Positions 34,163-43,015 of a DNA stretch of 64,000 bases are shown here, one piece after another. The position numbers and the translations under genes were made by a program. Origin of the DNA: Streptomyces amritsarensis (GTDB taxonomy: Bacteria > Actinomycetota > Actinomycetes > Streptomycetales > Streptomycetaceae); NCBI RefSeq assembly GCF_001953875.1, contig NZ_MQUR01000008.1, positions 1 to 64,000 on the forward strand. The letters are read 5' to 3'. The notes under the pieces were generated by a model. It was not told the DNA's origin. It worked only from the letters and a program-made list of their open reading frames with translations, and searched no databases. Positions within the stretch are counted from its first letter, which is position 1. Every line of letters starts with the position of its first letter.

Positions 34163-36322
34163 TCACCCCTGGAGCGCCAGCACCAGCGGGAACACCTCCT
34201 TTGCGCCTGCCCGCCGCAGGAGCCGGGCAGCCACCGCGAGTGTCCATCCGCTCTCCGCGCGGTCGTCCACGAGGAGCACCGGGCCGGAGGTCTGCGCCAG
34301 AGCCGCCGCCAGCTCCTGCGGGACGGCCAGGGCCTGGTGGAGACCGCGGACCCGCTGGGCGCTGTTGGAGGACGCCAGCCCGAACTCCGGGACCTGATCG
34401 GTGTAGGCGATCGTGCCGAGCAGCGGCATCCGGCCGACTTCGGCGATCCGCGCGGCCAGCGAACCGACCAGCTGGGGACGGCCGCGCGAGGGCAGCGCGA
34501 CCACACCCACCGGACGTGCCGGTGCGTCAGGGGCGCCGGAGGCCCAACCGCCGGGACCCCGCGCCCAGTCGGCGAGCACCGCGACGACGGCCTGCGCAAC
34601 GTCGTCCGGAACCGGCTGGTCGGGAGCCTGCGGTGCGAGCATCGGGCGCAGCCGGTTGCCCCAGCCGATGTCGGACAGCCGACCCAGGGCCCGACCCGTC
34701 GAGGCCTGTTCCCCGGCGGGGATGCGCCCCTTGAGGTCGACGCCGACCGCGGCGAGCCCGGTCGGCCACATCTTGCGCGGCTCCAACTCCACACCTGGGC
34801 GGCCCAGCTCGCCGCGCGCGGTGTCCAGCGCGGTGGTGGAGACCTCGGCCGCGAACCGGGCCCCGGCACAGTTGTCGCAGCGGCCGCAGGGCGCGGCCTC
34901 CTCGTCGTCGAGCTGCCGGCGCAGGAACTCCATCCGGCATCCCGTGGTCGCCGCGTAGTCGCGCATGGCCTGCTGCTCGGCGGCCCGCTGCCGGGCCACC
35001 CAGGCGTAGCGCTCGGCGTCGTAGGCCCACGGCTCACCCGTCGAGGTCCAGCCGCCCTTGACGCGGTGCACGGCGCCGTCGACGTCGAGGACCTTGAGCA
35101 TGGTCTCCAGCCGGGTGCGGCGCAGGTCGACCAGCGGCTCCAGGGCGGGCAGCGACATCGGTCGCCCCGCATGGGCCAGCACGTCGAGGGTGCGGCGCAC
35201 CTGCTCCTCCGGCGGGAAGGCGACCGACGCGAAGTACTGCCAGATCGCCTCGTCCTCCCGGCCGGGCAGCAGCAGGACCTCAGCGTGCTCCACGCCGCGG
35301 CCCGCGCGGCCGACCTGCTGGTAGTAGGCGATCGGTGAGGAGGGCGAGCCCAGGTGCACGACGAAGCCCAGGTCGGGCTTGTCGAAGCCCATCCCGAGGG
35401 CGGAGGTGGCCACCAGCGCCTTGACCCGGTTCGCCTGCAGGTCGTCCTCGGCCTGCTGGCGGTCCGCGTTCTCCGTCTTGCCGGTGTACGAGGCCACGGT
35501 GTGCCCGCGGTGGCGCAGGTACGCGGTGACCTCCTCGGCCGCGGCCACCGTCAGCGTGTAGATGATTCCGGAGCCGGGCAGTTCGCCGAGGTGGTCCGCG
35601 AGCCAGGCCAGCCGGTGCGCCGCGTCGGGCAGGGTCAGGACCGCCAGGCTGAGACTCTCGCGGTCCAGCGGGCCGCGCAGCACCAGGGCGTCCGTGCCGG
35701 CTCCGGTGCCCAGCTGTTCGGCGACGTCGGCGGTCACGCGGGCGTTGGCCGTGGCGGTCGTGGCGAGAACCGGGACGCCCGGCGGGAGGTCGGCCAGCAT
35801 GGTGCGCAGCCGGCGGTAGTCGGGGCGGAAGTCGTGCCCCCAGTCGGAGATGCAGTGCGCCTCGTCCACCACGAGCAGGCCGGTGGCCGCCGAGAGCTTG
35901 GGCAGCACCTGGTCGCGGAAGTCCGGGTTGTTGAGCCGCTCCGGGCTCACCAGCAGGACGTCGACCTCGCCGGCGGCGACCTCGGCCTGGATCCCCTCCC
36001 ACTCCTCGGGGTTGGCGGAGTTGATGGTGCGGGCGCGGATCCCCGCCCGGGCCGCGGCCTCGACCTGATTGCGCATCAGCGCGAGGAGGGGCGAGACGAT
36101 CACGGTCGGGCCGGCGCCGGCCGCCCGCAGCAGCGAGGTCGCGACGAAGTACACGGCGGACTTGCCCCAGCCGGTGCGCTGGACCACGAGCGCCCGCCGC
36201 TTGTGCGCGACGAGGGCCTCGATCGCGAGCCACTGGTCCTCGCGCAGCCGGGCGGTGCCCGTGGGGTCCCCCACGAGACGGGCGAGTACGGAGTCGGCCG
36301 AGGACCTCAGGTCTGCGTTCAT
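34163..36322 (-). CDS. RecQ-type DNA helicase fused to a phosphoribosyltransferase-like domain
   Basis: A 719-residue protein. Residues 20-340 or so are the RecQ helicase core: QRTGWGKSAVYF (Walker A), LLVVDEAHCISDWGHDFRPDY, and ATSALGMGFDKPDLGFVVHLG with YYQQVGRAGRG. A zinc segment with CGRCDNC follows near residue 485. From about residue 600 it ends in a domain with VVALPSRGRPQLVGSLA and VLLVDDRAESGWT, the second matching the PRPP-binding loop of type I phosphoribosyltransferases. It unwinds DNA in repair; the role of the fused domain is not established. The ATG at 36322 has only GGGGG upstream. It is divergent from the DUF4192 gene. Confidence 0.88.
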   Translation of the reverse strand: MNADLRSSADSVLARLVGDPTGTARLREDQWLAIEALVAHKRRALVVQRTGWGKSAVYFVATSLLRAAGAGPTVIVSPLLALMRNQVEAAARAGIRARTINSANPEEWEGIQAEVAAGEVDVLLVSPERLNNPDFRDQVLPKLSAATGLLVVDEAHCISDWGHDFRPDYRRLRTMLADLPPGVPVLATTATANARVTADVAEQLGTGAGTDALVLRGPLDRESLSLAVLTLPDAAHRLAWLADHLGELPGSGIIYTLTVAAAEEVTAYLRHRGHTVASYTGKTENADRQQAEDDLQANRVKALVATSALGMGFDKPDLGFVVHLGSPSSPIAYYQQVGRAGRGVEHAEVLLLPGREDEAIWQYFASVAFPPEEQVRRTLDVLAHAGRPMSLPALEPLVDLRRTRLETMLKVLDVDGAVHRVKGGWTSTGEPWAYDAERYAWVARQRAAEQQAMRDYAATTGCRMEFLRRQLDDEEAAPCGRCDNCAGARFAAEVSTTALDTARGELGRPGVELEPRKMWPTGLAAVGVDLKGRIPAGEQASTGRALGRLSDIGWGNRLRPMLAPQAPDQPVPDDVAQAVVAVLADWARGPGGWASGAPDAPARPVGVVALPSRGRPQLVGSLAARIAEVGRMPLLGTIAYTDQVPEFGLASSNSAQRVRGLHQALAVPQELAAALAQTSGPVLLVDDRAESGWTLAVAARLLRRAGAKEVFPLVLALQG

Positions 36323-36445
36323 GCCCCCATGCAACCCGATGCCTCCGACATCGCGCCAATGCTGCCCGAACCGTTGTGGAAGTTGAAGCTTCAACACTTA
36401 TCCACAGGGCTTTCGGGATCGGATCGTGCACGGGACCTTCGTGGC

Positions 36446-37720
36446 ATGACGAACAGCAGCGAATCCCGTCGCCCGTCCGACCGGTCCTTCATCAGCCCGG
36501 CCGGAACCGCCAACGAACCCCAGATCACCCTGCGCAGCCCGGCCGAACTGGCCGATGCGCTGCCCTACATGCTCGGCTTCCATCCGTCCGACTCCCTCGT
36601 CATGGTCGCCGTCCACGGTGAGGGCGGACGCTTCGGGGGCCGGCTCCGCGTCGGCATCCCCACCGCTCCCGCCGAATGGGAGGACACCGCCCGCCAGGTC
36701 GCGGACTGCCTCATCCGGGGCAGCGAACGACGTGGCGTCAAGCCCGACGGCATCGTCGTCTACCTCTGCCAGGAGCCGCGCGGGGAGGAGAGCGGCCGGG
36801 CCGTGATGACCCGGCTGAGGCCGTTCGCCCAGCGGATCCGGCTGGCCTGCGGCGCGTTGGACGTGCCGGTGCTGGAGGCCCTGTGCCTGTCGGCGGGCCG
36901 CTTCTGGTCCTACGTCTGCCCCGACGAGCGGTGCTGCCCCGCCGAGGGCAGCCCACTGGCCCCGGTCGGCACCTCCGTGATGGCCGCGGCCGCGACCTTC
37001 GCCGGGCTCCAGATCCGGGGCTCCCTCGAAGAGATCGAAGGCAGGCTTGCGCCGCTGCGCGGGCCGGTGGCGCAGGAGGCCGAGCAGGCCCTGGACCGGG
37101 CGGCCGCCGCCCTGATGCCGAGGATGCTCCACGGCACCACCCGGCAAGAGGTGGGCGCCGAGACCATCACGCTCGCGCAGGTCCTGATGCGGCGCATGAC
37201 CCTGGCACCGCCCGTCGAGAGCGGCGTCCAGGGCGACGACTGGGACGACGCGCTGCTCGGCCACGACGAGGCCGCCTCACTGATCCTCGGCCTCCAGGAC
37301 CGCGAGGTACGGGACGTGGCGGCCGAGTGGATGGAGGGCGAGGAGGCGGCGCCAGCCCTTCGCCTGTGGCGGGCACTGGCCCGCCGCTGCGTCGGCGCCT
37401 ACGGCGAGCACGCCGCGGCCCCCCTCACCCTGGCCGGCTGGGTCTCCTGGTCCACCGGAGACGAGCCGACTGCCCGGATCGCCCTCGGCATGGCCCTGCG
37501 GGCCGACGCCGAATACCGCTTCGCCCAGCTGCTCCACCACGCCTGCAACGAGGGAATCGACCCCGAGGGCCTGCGGCAGTGCCTCAGGCAGGAGCGGCGC
37601 CGCAGGGAACCTCGGCGCAGCCGGGCCGCCTCCACCGCCGCCTCCACCCGGCCGCCCGGCCGACGGGGGCGCACGGCGCCGCGCCGCGGATCGCGCCGCA
37701 CCGCGGGGAGCGGGCAGTGA
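36446..37720 (+). CDS. DUF4192 domain-containing protein
   Basis: A 424-residue cytoplasmic protein of the DUF4192 family, common in actinobacteria and of unknown function. Family marks are the N-terminal ITLRSPAELADALPYMLGFHP with SDSLVMVAVHG, and later SAGRFWSYVCPDERCCPAEG. The C-terminus is a basic Arg/Ala-rich tail of about 45 residues that could bind nucleic acid. The ATG at 36446 has no clear Shine-Dalgarno sequence. It is divergent from the recQ-like gene. A terminator-like hairpin follows before the debranching gene. Confidence 0.82.
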   Translation: MTNSSESRRPSDRSFISPAGTANEPQITLRSPAELADALPYMLGFHPSDSLVMVAVHGEGGRFGGRLRVGIPTAPAEWEDTARQVADCLIRGSERRGVKPDGIVVYLCQEPRGEESGRAVMTRLRPFAQRIRLACGALDVPVLEALCLSAGRFWSYVCPDERCCPAEGSPLAPVGTSVMAAAATFAGLQIRGSLEEIEGRLAPLRGPVAQEAEQALDRAAAALMPRMLHGTTRQEVGAETITLAQVLMRRMTLAPPVESGVQGDDWDDALLGHDEAASLILGLQDREVRDVAAEWMEGEEAAPALRLWRALARRCVGAYGEHAAAPLTLAGWVSWSTGDEPTARIALGMALRADAEYRFAQLLHHACNEGIDPEGLRQCLRQERRRREPRRSRAASTAASTRPPGRRGRTAPRRGSRRTAGSGQ

Positions 37721-37853
37721 GCGCGCGCCGGCCGTCGTACGGCCGCGCCGTGCGGCTCCTCCGCGGCGCCTCGACCCCCGCCCGGCGGAGCGCGCTGCCT
37801 CCCCGCCGCGCCCGGCCGGAGCCGCGGCCCGTGACCCGGGCGGGGGCGGGGCC

Positions 37854-37903
37854 GTTCAGCTGGGGGGAGGTGCCGCCCCGGCGGCGTCGCCGCCCAGCTG
37901 AAC
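37854..37903 (+). terminator. Hairpin after the DUF4192 gene
   Basis: Perfect 11-bp outer arms, GTTCAGCTGGG (37854-37864) and CCCAGCTGAAC (37893-37903), with further GC pairing inside. Its position supports the start of the next gene at 37930 rather than at the overlapping GTG at 37718. Confidence 0.6.
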
Positions 37904-37929
37904 CCACCGGAGCGCAGACAAGGCGACAC

Positions 37930-39918
37930 ATGTCTCACCCCGCACCTCCCCGCCCGACCGGCGTGCCCGCCGCCCGCAGGCCCGAGCTGCCGCCCGTGCA
38001 CGACGCCGTCATCTGCGTCGCCGCGCCCTGTCTGGTCATCTCACCGGGGGACGGCCAGCTGACCGGGCGGGGGATCGACGGGATCTACCGCTCCGGACGC
38101 CGGCTGCTCTCCCGGTGCGTGCTGCGCGTCGGCGGCCGGGAACCGGTCGCCGTCCAGGGACGCAGCCTGGGTGCCGACCGGGCGGCCTTCACCGCCACCG
38201 TGCGCACCGGCGCCGAACCAGGGCCCGACCCGGACATCGGGGTCGAACGCGTCCGCCACGCCGACGGCACCGAGCGGATCACCCTCCGCAGCTTCACGGG
38301 CCGGCCGATGCGCATCCCCGTCGAGGTACTGCTCGGCACCGACCTGGCGGAACTGGCCGCAGTGGCCGCGGGCCGGGCCGGCCCGGAGCTGCCGGCGGGC
38401 GTGCACGCGGCCGGCCTGCGCTGGAGCACCGGCGCGGCACAAGCAGTCACTGCGGCGGAGCCCGCGCCCGACGACGCCGTGGCCTCGGCCGGGCTACTGC
38501 GCTGGCAGCTCGCACTGGGCCCCGGCGAAACGCGCACCATCGAGCTGCGGACCACACACGACCGGGTGGCACGGGCTCCCGCCGGACAGGTGGCGAACCC
38601 GCTGGCCGGCGCCCGGGCCGAAGGGGACGACCCGAGGGTCGAGGCGTGGTTCCGCACCAGCGTCGAGGATCTGGGCGCGCTGCTCTCGCGAGACCCGGAG
38701 GAGCCGGGTGACGCCTTCGCGGCGGCCGGGGTGCCCTGGCGGCTGGGCCTGGCACCGGCGGAGTCGCTCTGGGCCGCCCGCATGGCCCTGCCGCTGGGGA
38801 CCGGGCTCGCCGCCGCCACACTGCGCATCCTCGCCCGGACACAGGCCGAGGGGCGCGGGCCCGGAGCCGGGAAGATCCCGGGCCCGCTGCGCGGAGCCGG
38901 CCCGCAGCTGCCGCCCGCGTGCACCGGGACCGAGGCGACCCTCGCCTTCCCGGCCGTACTCGCCGAAGCACGCCTGTGGGGCATGCCGGAGGAGGAGGTC
39001 GCCCGGCTGCTCCCGGCCGCCGAACGGTGTCTCGACTGGCTGCGCGGCGCCCTCGGGAAGGACGGCTTCCTGGCCGATCCCGAGCCCGGACCGCGGCGCT
39101 GCGAGACCCAGGCCCACGCCCACCGGGCCGCCGTGCTCGGCGCGGACCTCCTCGCCGGATGCGGACGACCCGGAGCGCAGGAGTGGGAGGAGCGGGCGGC
39201 CGCGCTGCGGGAGCGGTTCCGGGACAGGTTCTGGATCGACGGCCCGGACGGCGGCCGTCCGGCTTCGGCCCTGCATCCCGACGGGCGGCCCCTGCCACGG
39301 CTGACCGGAGCCGCCGCCCATCTGCTCGACACCGGGCTGCTCGGCGGCGGCCGGCCGGCCCCCGGCCTCCTCGACCGGATCCGCACCGAGCAGCTGGCCC
39401 GGCTGTTCGGAGCCCCCGCCATGGACTGCGGGTGGGGGCTGCGGAGCATGGCCCTCAAAGAACCGGGACACAACCCGTTCGGCCACCGGTCGGGCGCGGT
39501 ACGGGCGTACGAGAGCGCCGTGGCCGTGTCCGGCCTGGCCGCGGCGGGCTTCGCGAAGGAGGCGGCGGGCCTGCTCAGAGGCCTCCTGGACGCGGCGGAA
39601 GCCTTCGGGTACCGGCTGCCGGAGATGTTCGCCGCCGAGCAGCGGACCGCCGGCAGCGTCCCCATCCCGCACCCGGCGGCCTGCCGCCCCGCCGCCGTGG
39701 CGGCGGCCACGGGGGTCCATGTCCTGACCGCTCTCGCCGGGATCCGCCCCGACGCTCCCGCGGGCACCGTTGCCCTCGTCCCCCTTCCCGGGGCTCCCCT
39801 CGGCGCCATCCGGCTCGAGGGCCTGCGGGTGGCCGGCGAACCCTTCGCCGTCCGCGTCAGCCGGCTCGGCCTCGGCATGGTGGAGGAGGCCGCGGATGCG
39901 CTCCAACTGGGAGGCTGA
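37930..39918 (+). CDS. Glycogen debranching enzyme-like protein (amylo-alpha-1,6-glucosidase family)
   Basis: A 662-residue protein. The N-terminal domain (about residues 20-240, from DAVICVAAPCLVISPGDGQL) is the glycogen-debranching N-terminal domain. From about 260 on it is an (alpha/alpha)6-barrel glycoside hydrolase-like region with CETQAHAHRAAVLGADLL, CGWGLRSMALKEPGHNPFGH and YRLPEMFAAEQ. It may act on glycogen or trehalose-related oligosaccharides, which Streptomyces store during development. I chose ATG 37930. The frame is open far upstream, but that stretch is shadow sequence of the DUF4192 gene. Substrate inferred from family only. Confidence 0.8.
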   Translation: MSHPAPPRPTGVPAARRPELPPVHDAVICVAAPCLVISPGDGQLTGRGIDGIYRSGRRLLSRCVLRVGGREPVAVQGRSLGADRAAFTATVRTGAEPGPDPDIGVERVRHADGTERITLRSFTGRPMRIPVEVLLGTDLAELAAVAAGRAGPELPAGVHAAGLRWSTGAAQAVTAAEPAPDDAVASAGLLRWQLALGPGETRTIELRTTHDRVARAPAGQVANPLAGARAEGDDPRVEAWFRTSVEDLGALLSRDPEEPGDAFAAAGVPWRLGLAPAESLWAARMALPLGTGLAAATLRILARTQAEGRGPGAGKIPGPLRGAGPQLPPACTGTEATLAFPAVLAEARLWGMPEEEVARLLPAAERCLDWLRGALGKDGFLADPEPGPRRCETQAHAHRAAVLGADLLAGCGRPGAQEWEERAAALRERFRDRFWIDGPDGGRPASALHPDGRPLPRLTGAAAHLLDTGLLGGGRPAPGLLDRIRTEQLARLFGAPAMDCGWGLRSMALKEPGHNPFGHRSGAVRAYESAVAVSGLAAAGFAKEAAGLLRGLLDAAEAFGYRLPEMFAAEQRTAGSVPIPHPAACRPAAVAAATGVHVLTALAGIRPDAPAGTVALVPLPGAPLGAIRLEGLRVAGEPFAVRVSRLGLGMVEEAADALQLGG

Positions 39919-40058
39919 GACGGTCGGCGGCGCGCGCCTGGCACGAGCTGTGACGGCGCGACTCGGGCGTACAGGCGCCGCACTTCGCGAGCCGCGCCCG
40001 CCGGGCGTACGCGCCGCCCTGGGGACCCTTGTCTTCAAGGTCACCAAAGCGCTGTTTA

Positions 40059-40073
40059 TCGTCAGGCAGACGA
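40059..40073. promoter_or_regulatory. Possible operator of the Nudix regulator gene
   Basis: TCGTC-AGGCA-GACGA is a 5-bp inverted repeat spanning the spacer just before the -10 hexamer of the Nudix gene, where a repressor would block RNA polymerase. Autoregulation by the NrtR-like protein is one possibility. Confidence 0.35.
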
Positions 40074-40074
40074 C

Positions 40075-40080
40075 TATGAT
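40075..40080 (+). promoter_or_regulatory. -10 element of a leaderless Nudix gene
   Basis: TATGAT, one base from the ideal -10 hexamer, lies six nucleotides before the ATG at 40087, with no Shine-Dalgarno sequence between. Confidence 0.6.
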
Positions 40081-40086
40081 CGCGGC

Positions 40087-40833
40087 ATGTCGCCCTACGA
40101 CCCGTCGGCCTATCCGCCCTTCGCAGTCACCGTCGACCTGGTCGTGCTCACCGTGCGGCGCCACGCGCTCTGTGCGCTGGTCGTCCGGCGCGGCGAGCAG
40201 CCGTTCCAGGGGCGCTGGGCGCTGCCCGGCGGATTCGTGCGGGGGGAAGAGGACCTGGCCGCGGCCGCCGCCAGAGAGCTGTCCGAGGAAACCGGGCTGT
40301 GTGCGCACGACCCCGCCGTACCCGGCGCGGGCAACGGGGCACACCTCGAACAGCTGGCCACCTACGGCGACCCGAAGCGGGACCCGCGGATGCGGGTCGT
40401 CAGCGTGGCGCATCTGGTGCTGGCTCCGGACCTCCCCGCGCCCCGGGCCGGGGGTGACGCCAACAGTGCGCGCTGGGCCCCCGTCGACGAGCTGCTGGCC
40501 GTCGGCGACGACGGCTCCGCCGGGCTTGCCTTCGACCACGCGCAGATCCTCGCCGACGGCGTCGAGCGGGCCCGCTCGAAGATCGAGTACTCCTCGCTGG
40601 CCACCGCCTTCTGCCCGCCCGAGTTCACCGTCGGCGAGCTGCGCCGGGTGTACGAAGCCGTATGGGGAGTGGCACTGGACCCGCGCAACTTCCACCGCAA
40701 GGTCACCGGTACCCCCGGGTTCCTGGTGCCCGCCGGCGGAACCACGACCCGTCAGGGCGGCCGCCCGGCCCAGCTGTTCCGCGCGGGAGGGGCGACGCTG
40801 CTCAATCCGCCGATGCTGCGCCCGGAGGTCTGA
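40087..40833 (+). CDS. Nudix hydrolase / NrtR-like transcription factor
   Basis: A 248-residue protein with an N-terminal Nudix domain (about 12-145) and a C-terminal winged-helix-like domain (about 155-230, with SSLATAFCPPEFTVGELRRV). The Nudix box reads GGFVRGEEDLAAAAARELSE followed by ETG, so the catalytic glutamates are kept and it may still hydrolyse substrate. The layout is that of NrtR, a regulator of NAD metabolism that senses ADP-ribose. No NAD genes lie next to it. A leaderless-type promoter with a small inverted repeat lies directly upstream. Confidence 0.8.
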   Translation: MSPYDPSAYPPFAVTVDLVVLTVRRHALCALVVRRGEQPFQGRWALPGGFVRGEEDLAAAAARELSEETGLCAHDPAVPGAGNGAHLEQLATYGDPKRDPRMRVVSVAHLVLAPDLPAPRAGGDANSARWAPVDELLAVGDDGSAGLAFDHAQILADGVERARSKIEYSSLATAFCPPEFTVGELRRVYEAVWGVALDPRNFHRKVTGTPGFLVPAGGTTTRQGGRPAQLFRAGGATLLNPPMLRPEV

Positions 40834-41039
40834 CGCCGCGGCACACGCGTCGCGGGTGCTGCACCCACCGGAGTCCGAACCCGGCTCGCAGGCCGAACCG
40901 GGCTTCCGGATGGGAGCGAGCCCGGTCGAACAATCGGCATCCCATCGGACCGGTTGCGCCGAAAATCGGACATATCGCGTTATCTTGCTTGCGGTACCCA
41001 CGCTGCCGCAAAGCGGTCTCACACCCCGCGAGGGAAGCG

Positions 41040-42824
41040 ATGCTCCAGGCCATCGGACTCACCAGCAAACCACGCTCCGACGCCCCGCCCCTTGTGGACG
41101 ACCTCACTCTCGAGGCCCGCCCGGGGCATGTGACCGCCCTGCTCGGCGAGCCGGGTTCGGGCAAGACGACCGCACTGCGGCTCATGCTCGAACTCGAACC
41201 GGGCCGCGGGGTGACCTACTTCCGCGGCCGGCCGCTGCACCGGATCCCGCACCCCGGCCGTGAGGTCGGAGTGGTGCTCGGAGACGTCCCCGGCAACCCG
41301 GCACGGACCGTCCGCAACCAGCTGCGGATGCTGTGCGCCGCCGCAGGGGTGCCGGCCTCCCGGGCCGACACCATGCTCGAGGTCGTCGGCATCGCCGGCC
41401 TGCGGGACCAGCGCCTCGGCTCCCTGTCGCTCGGCATGGAACGCAGGGTCGCCCTGGCCTCGGCACTGCTCGGCGATCCCTGCACCCTCCTCCTCGACGA
41501 GCCCGCCGCAGGGCTCTCCCCCCGCGAACGCAGCTGGCTGTACGGGCTGCTGCGCGGCCACGCCTCCCAGGGGGGAGCCGTGCTCTTCACCACCGCCGAC
41601 GCCAAGGAGGCGGCCCGGAGCGCCGACCGGGTCGTCAGCATCGAGGCGGGCCGCCTCGTCGCCGACCAGGAGGCCGCGGAGTTCGCGCGGACCCGGCTGA
41701 GGCCGCGGGTCGCCGTGCGCACCCCGCACGCCGCCCGGCTGGCCGACGTACTGGGACGGGAAGCCCGCGCGGCACAGCGGGCGGTGGAGATCGTCGAGGA
41801 GAGCGGCAGCCGGCTGTCGGTGTACGGCAGCAACTGCGCCGAGGTCGGCGAGGCGGCGTTCCGCCACGGCGTACTGGTCCACCAGCTCGCCGACGAGACC
41901 GGTGACGGCGGCGCCTCGACGGCGCCGGTCCCGCACGCCCGCGCGGCGGCCGCCACCCCGGCCGCCGCCGGCACCGCACCGGAGCCCGCCGAGGGCGGCG
42001 GCACCCTCCGGCGCGCCCGCTCCCAGCCGCCGGTATCGGCCGTGCGGCGCGTGGGCGGGCCCCTGCGGCCACTGCGCTACGAGCTGCTCCGCGTCTTCGG
42101 CACCGCCACCCCCGTTCTCACCGCCGCCCTCGTCGTCGTGGTCTCCGTCCTCACCGCTCTCGTGCTCGCCCGGGCCGGCCAGACCCCGCAGAGCCGGCTG
42201 CTCGCCGCCTGGCCCGGGCTGCTGCCGCTGCCGCCCGCCGCCCTGGGTGCGGGACTGCTCGGCGCGCTGGCCTTCGGTGAGGAGTACCGCTACCCCGCCC
42301 TCGCCGCCGACCGCGGCACCGTGCCCCGCCGGCTGGGGCTGCTCACCGCGAAACTCGCAGTCTGCGCCGCGCTCGCCCTCCTGCTGGGTGCCCTGGTCGT
42401 GACGGCCGACGCCGCGGCCCTGGCGCTCGTCTTCGACAGCGGACCCCTGCGCATCCCGGCGGAATGGCTGTCCCCGGCGGCGAGTTGGGCCGGGCTGCTG
42501 ATCGGCTGCGCCTGGGCCGGGGTCCTGGCCTCCGGCGTCTTCCGGTCCGCCACCGCGGGACTGGCGGCGGTGCTCGCCGTGCCCGTGGGCGTGGTTCCGC
42601 TGGTGGGCAAGGCGCTGGAAGGATCGTCCGCGTACCCGGTGACCGGGCTGGGCCCCAGGCTGCGCGGCCTGTCCTGGGTGCAGTGGCCGCCCGAGGCGGA
42701 CCGGCTGCTGGTGGGGGCCCTACGGGTGATGACCCAACCCGTGGCCACGGCACTGGTGTTGTCGCTGATGGTCCTGTTGTGCGCCTATGGGTTCACCGGA
42801 CTGCGCAGCAGGGTCCGTTGGTGA
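41040..42824 (+). CDS. ABC transporter: ATPase and membrane domain in one protein
   Basis: A 594-residue fusion. Residues 1-230 are an ABC ATPase with GEPGSGKTT (Walker A, about 38), a divergent signature LSLGMERRVALA in place of LSGGQ, and CTLLLDEPAAGL (Walker B). A linker rich in Ala and Pro follows (about 295-340). Residues 350-590 hold about six hydrophobic segments, an ABC-2-like permease. The ATG has GAGGGAAG upstream. It ends in a hairpin terminator before whiH. The substrate is unknown; the altered signature suggests slow ATP turnover or a non-export role. Confidence 0.82.
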   Translation: MLQAIGLTSKPRSDAPPLVDDLTLEARPGHVTALLGEPGSGKTTALRLMLELEPGRGVTYFRGRPLHRIPHPGREVGVVLGDVPGNPARTVRNQLRMLCAAAGVPASRADTMLEVVGIAGLRDQRLGSLSLGMERRVALASALLGDPCTLLLDEPAAGLSPRERSWLYGLLRGHASQGGAVLFTTADAKEAARSADRVVSIEAGRLVADQEAAEFARTRLRPRVAVRTPHAARLADVLGREARAAQRAVEIVEESGSRLSVYGSNCAEVGEAAFRHGVLVHQLADETGDGGASTAPVPHARAAAATPAAAGTAPEPAEGGGTLRRARSQPPVSAVRRVGGPLRPLRYELLRVFGTATPVLTAALVVVVSVLTALVLARAGQTPQSRLLAAWPGLLPLPPAALGAGLLGALAFGEEYRYPALAADRGTVPRRLGLLTAKLAVCAALALLLGALVVTADAAALALVFDSGPLRIPAEWLSPAASWAGLLIGCAWAGVLASGVFRSATAGLAAVLAVPVGVVPLVGKALEGSSAYPVTGLGPRLRGLSWVQWPPEADRLLVGALRVMTQPVATALVLSLMVLLCAYGFTGLRSRVRW

Positions 42825-42848
42825 CCGTTCCGTTGCCGGAGCGGTCAC
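42821..42848 (+). terminator. Terminator of the ABC transporter gene
   Basis: GTGACCG (42821-42827) pairs with CGGTCAC (42842-42848), and the inner bases extend the stem to 12 bp with one G-U pair and a TTGC loop. It overlaps the stop codon of the gene. Confidence 0.65.
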
Positions 42849-43015
42849 GGACGGGACCGTTGCAGTCCATGTCGCGTCAAGCGGACCGCAACTCCTCGCA
42901 ATAGGCCCGGTTCTTTACGATAAGTCGTCAATTGCGTAGGTGGCACCGATCACCCTTTCGTGTGCTTTTCACCAAAGACCTCAAGGGTCATGGAGGCACG
43001 ACCGACAAAGGATTC

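Noticed and set aside
37718..37929. Start of the debranching-like protein at the GTG overlapping the DUF4192 stop
   Set aside because: The 70 residues gained are Arg/Pro-rich and unconserved in character, and a terminator-like hairpin lies at 37854-37903 inside this stretch.
42928..42952. WhiG-type promoter of whiH (TCAA ... ACCGATCA)
   Set aside because: WhiG promoters are known as TAAA-N15-GCCGATAA. Here the gap is 13 and three positions differ. whiH is known to depend on WhiG, but I cannot place the site with confidence.
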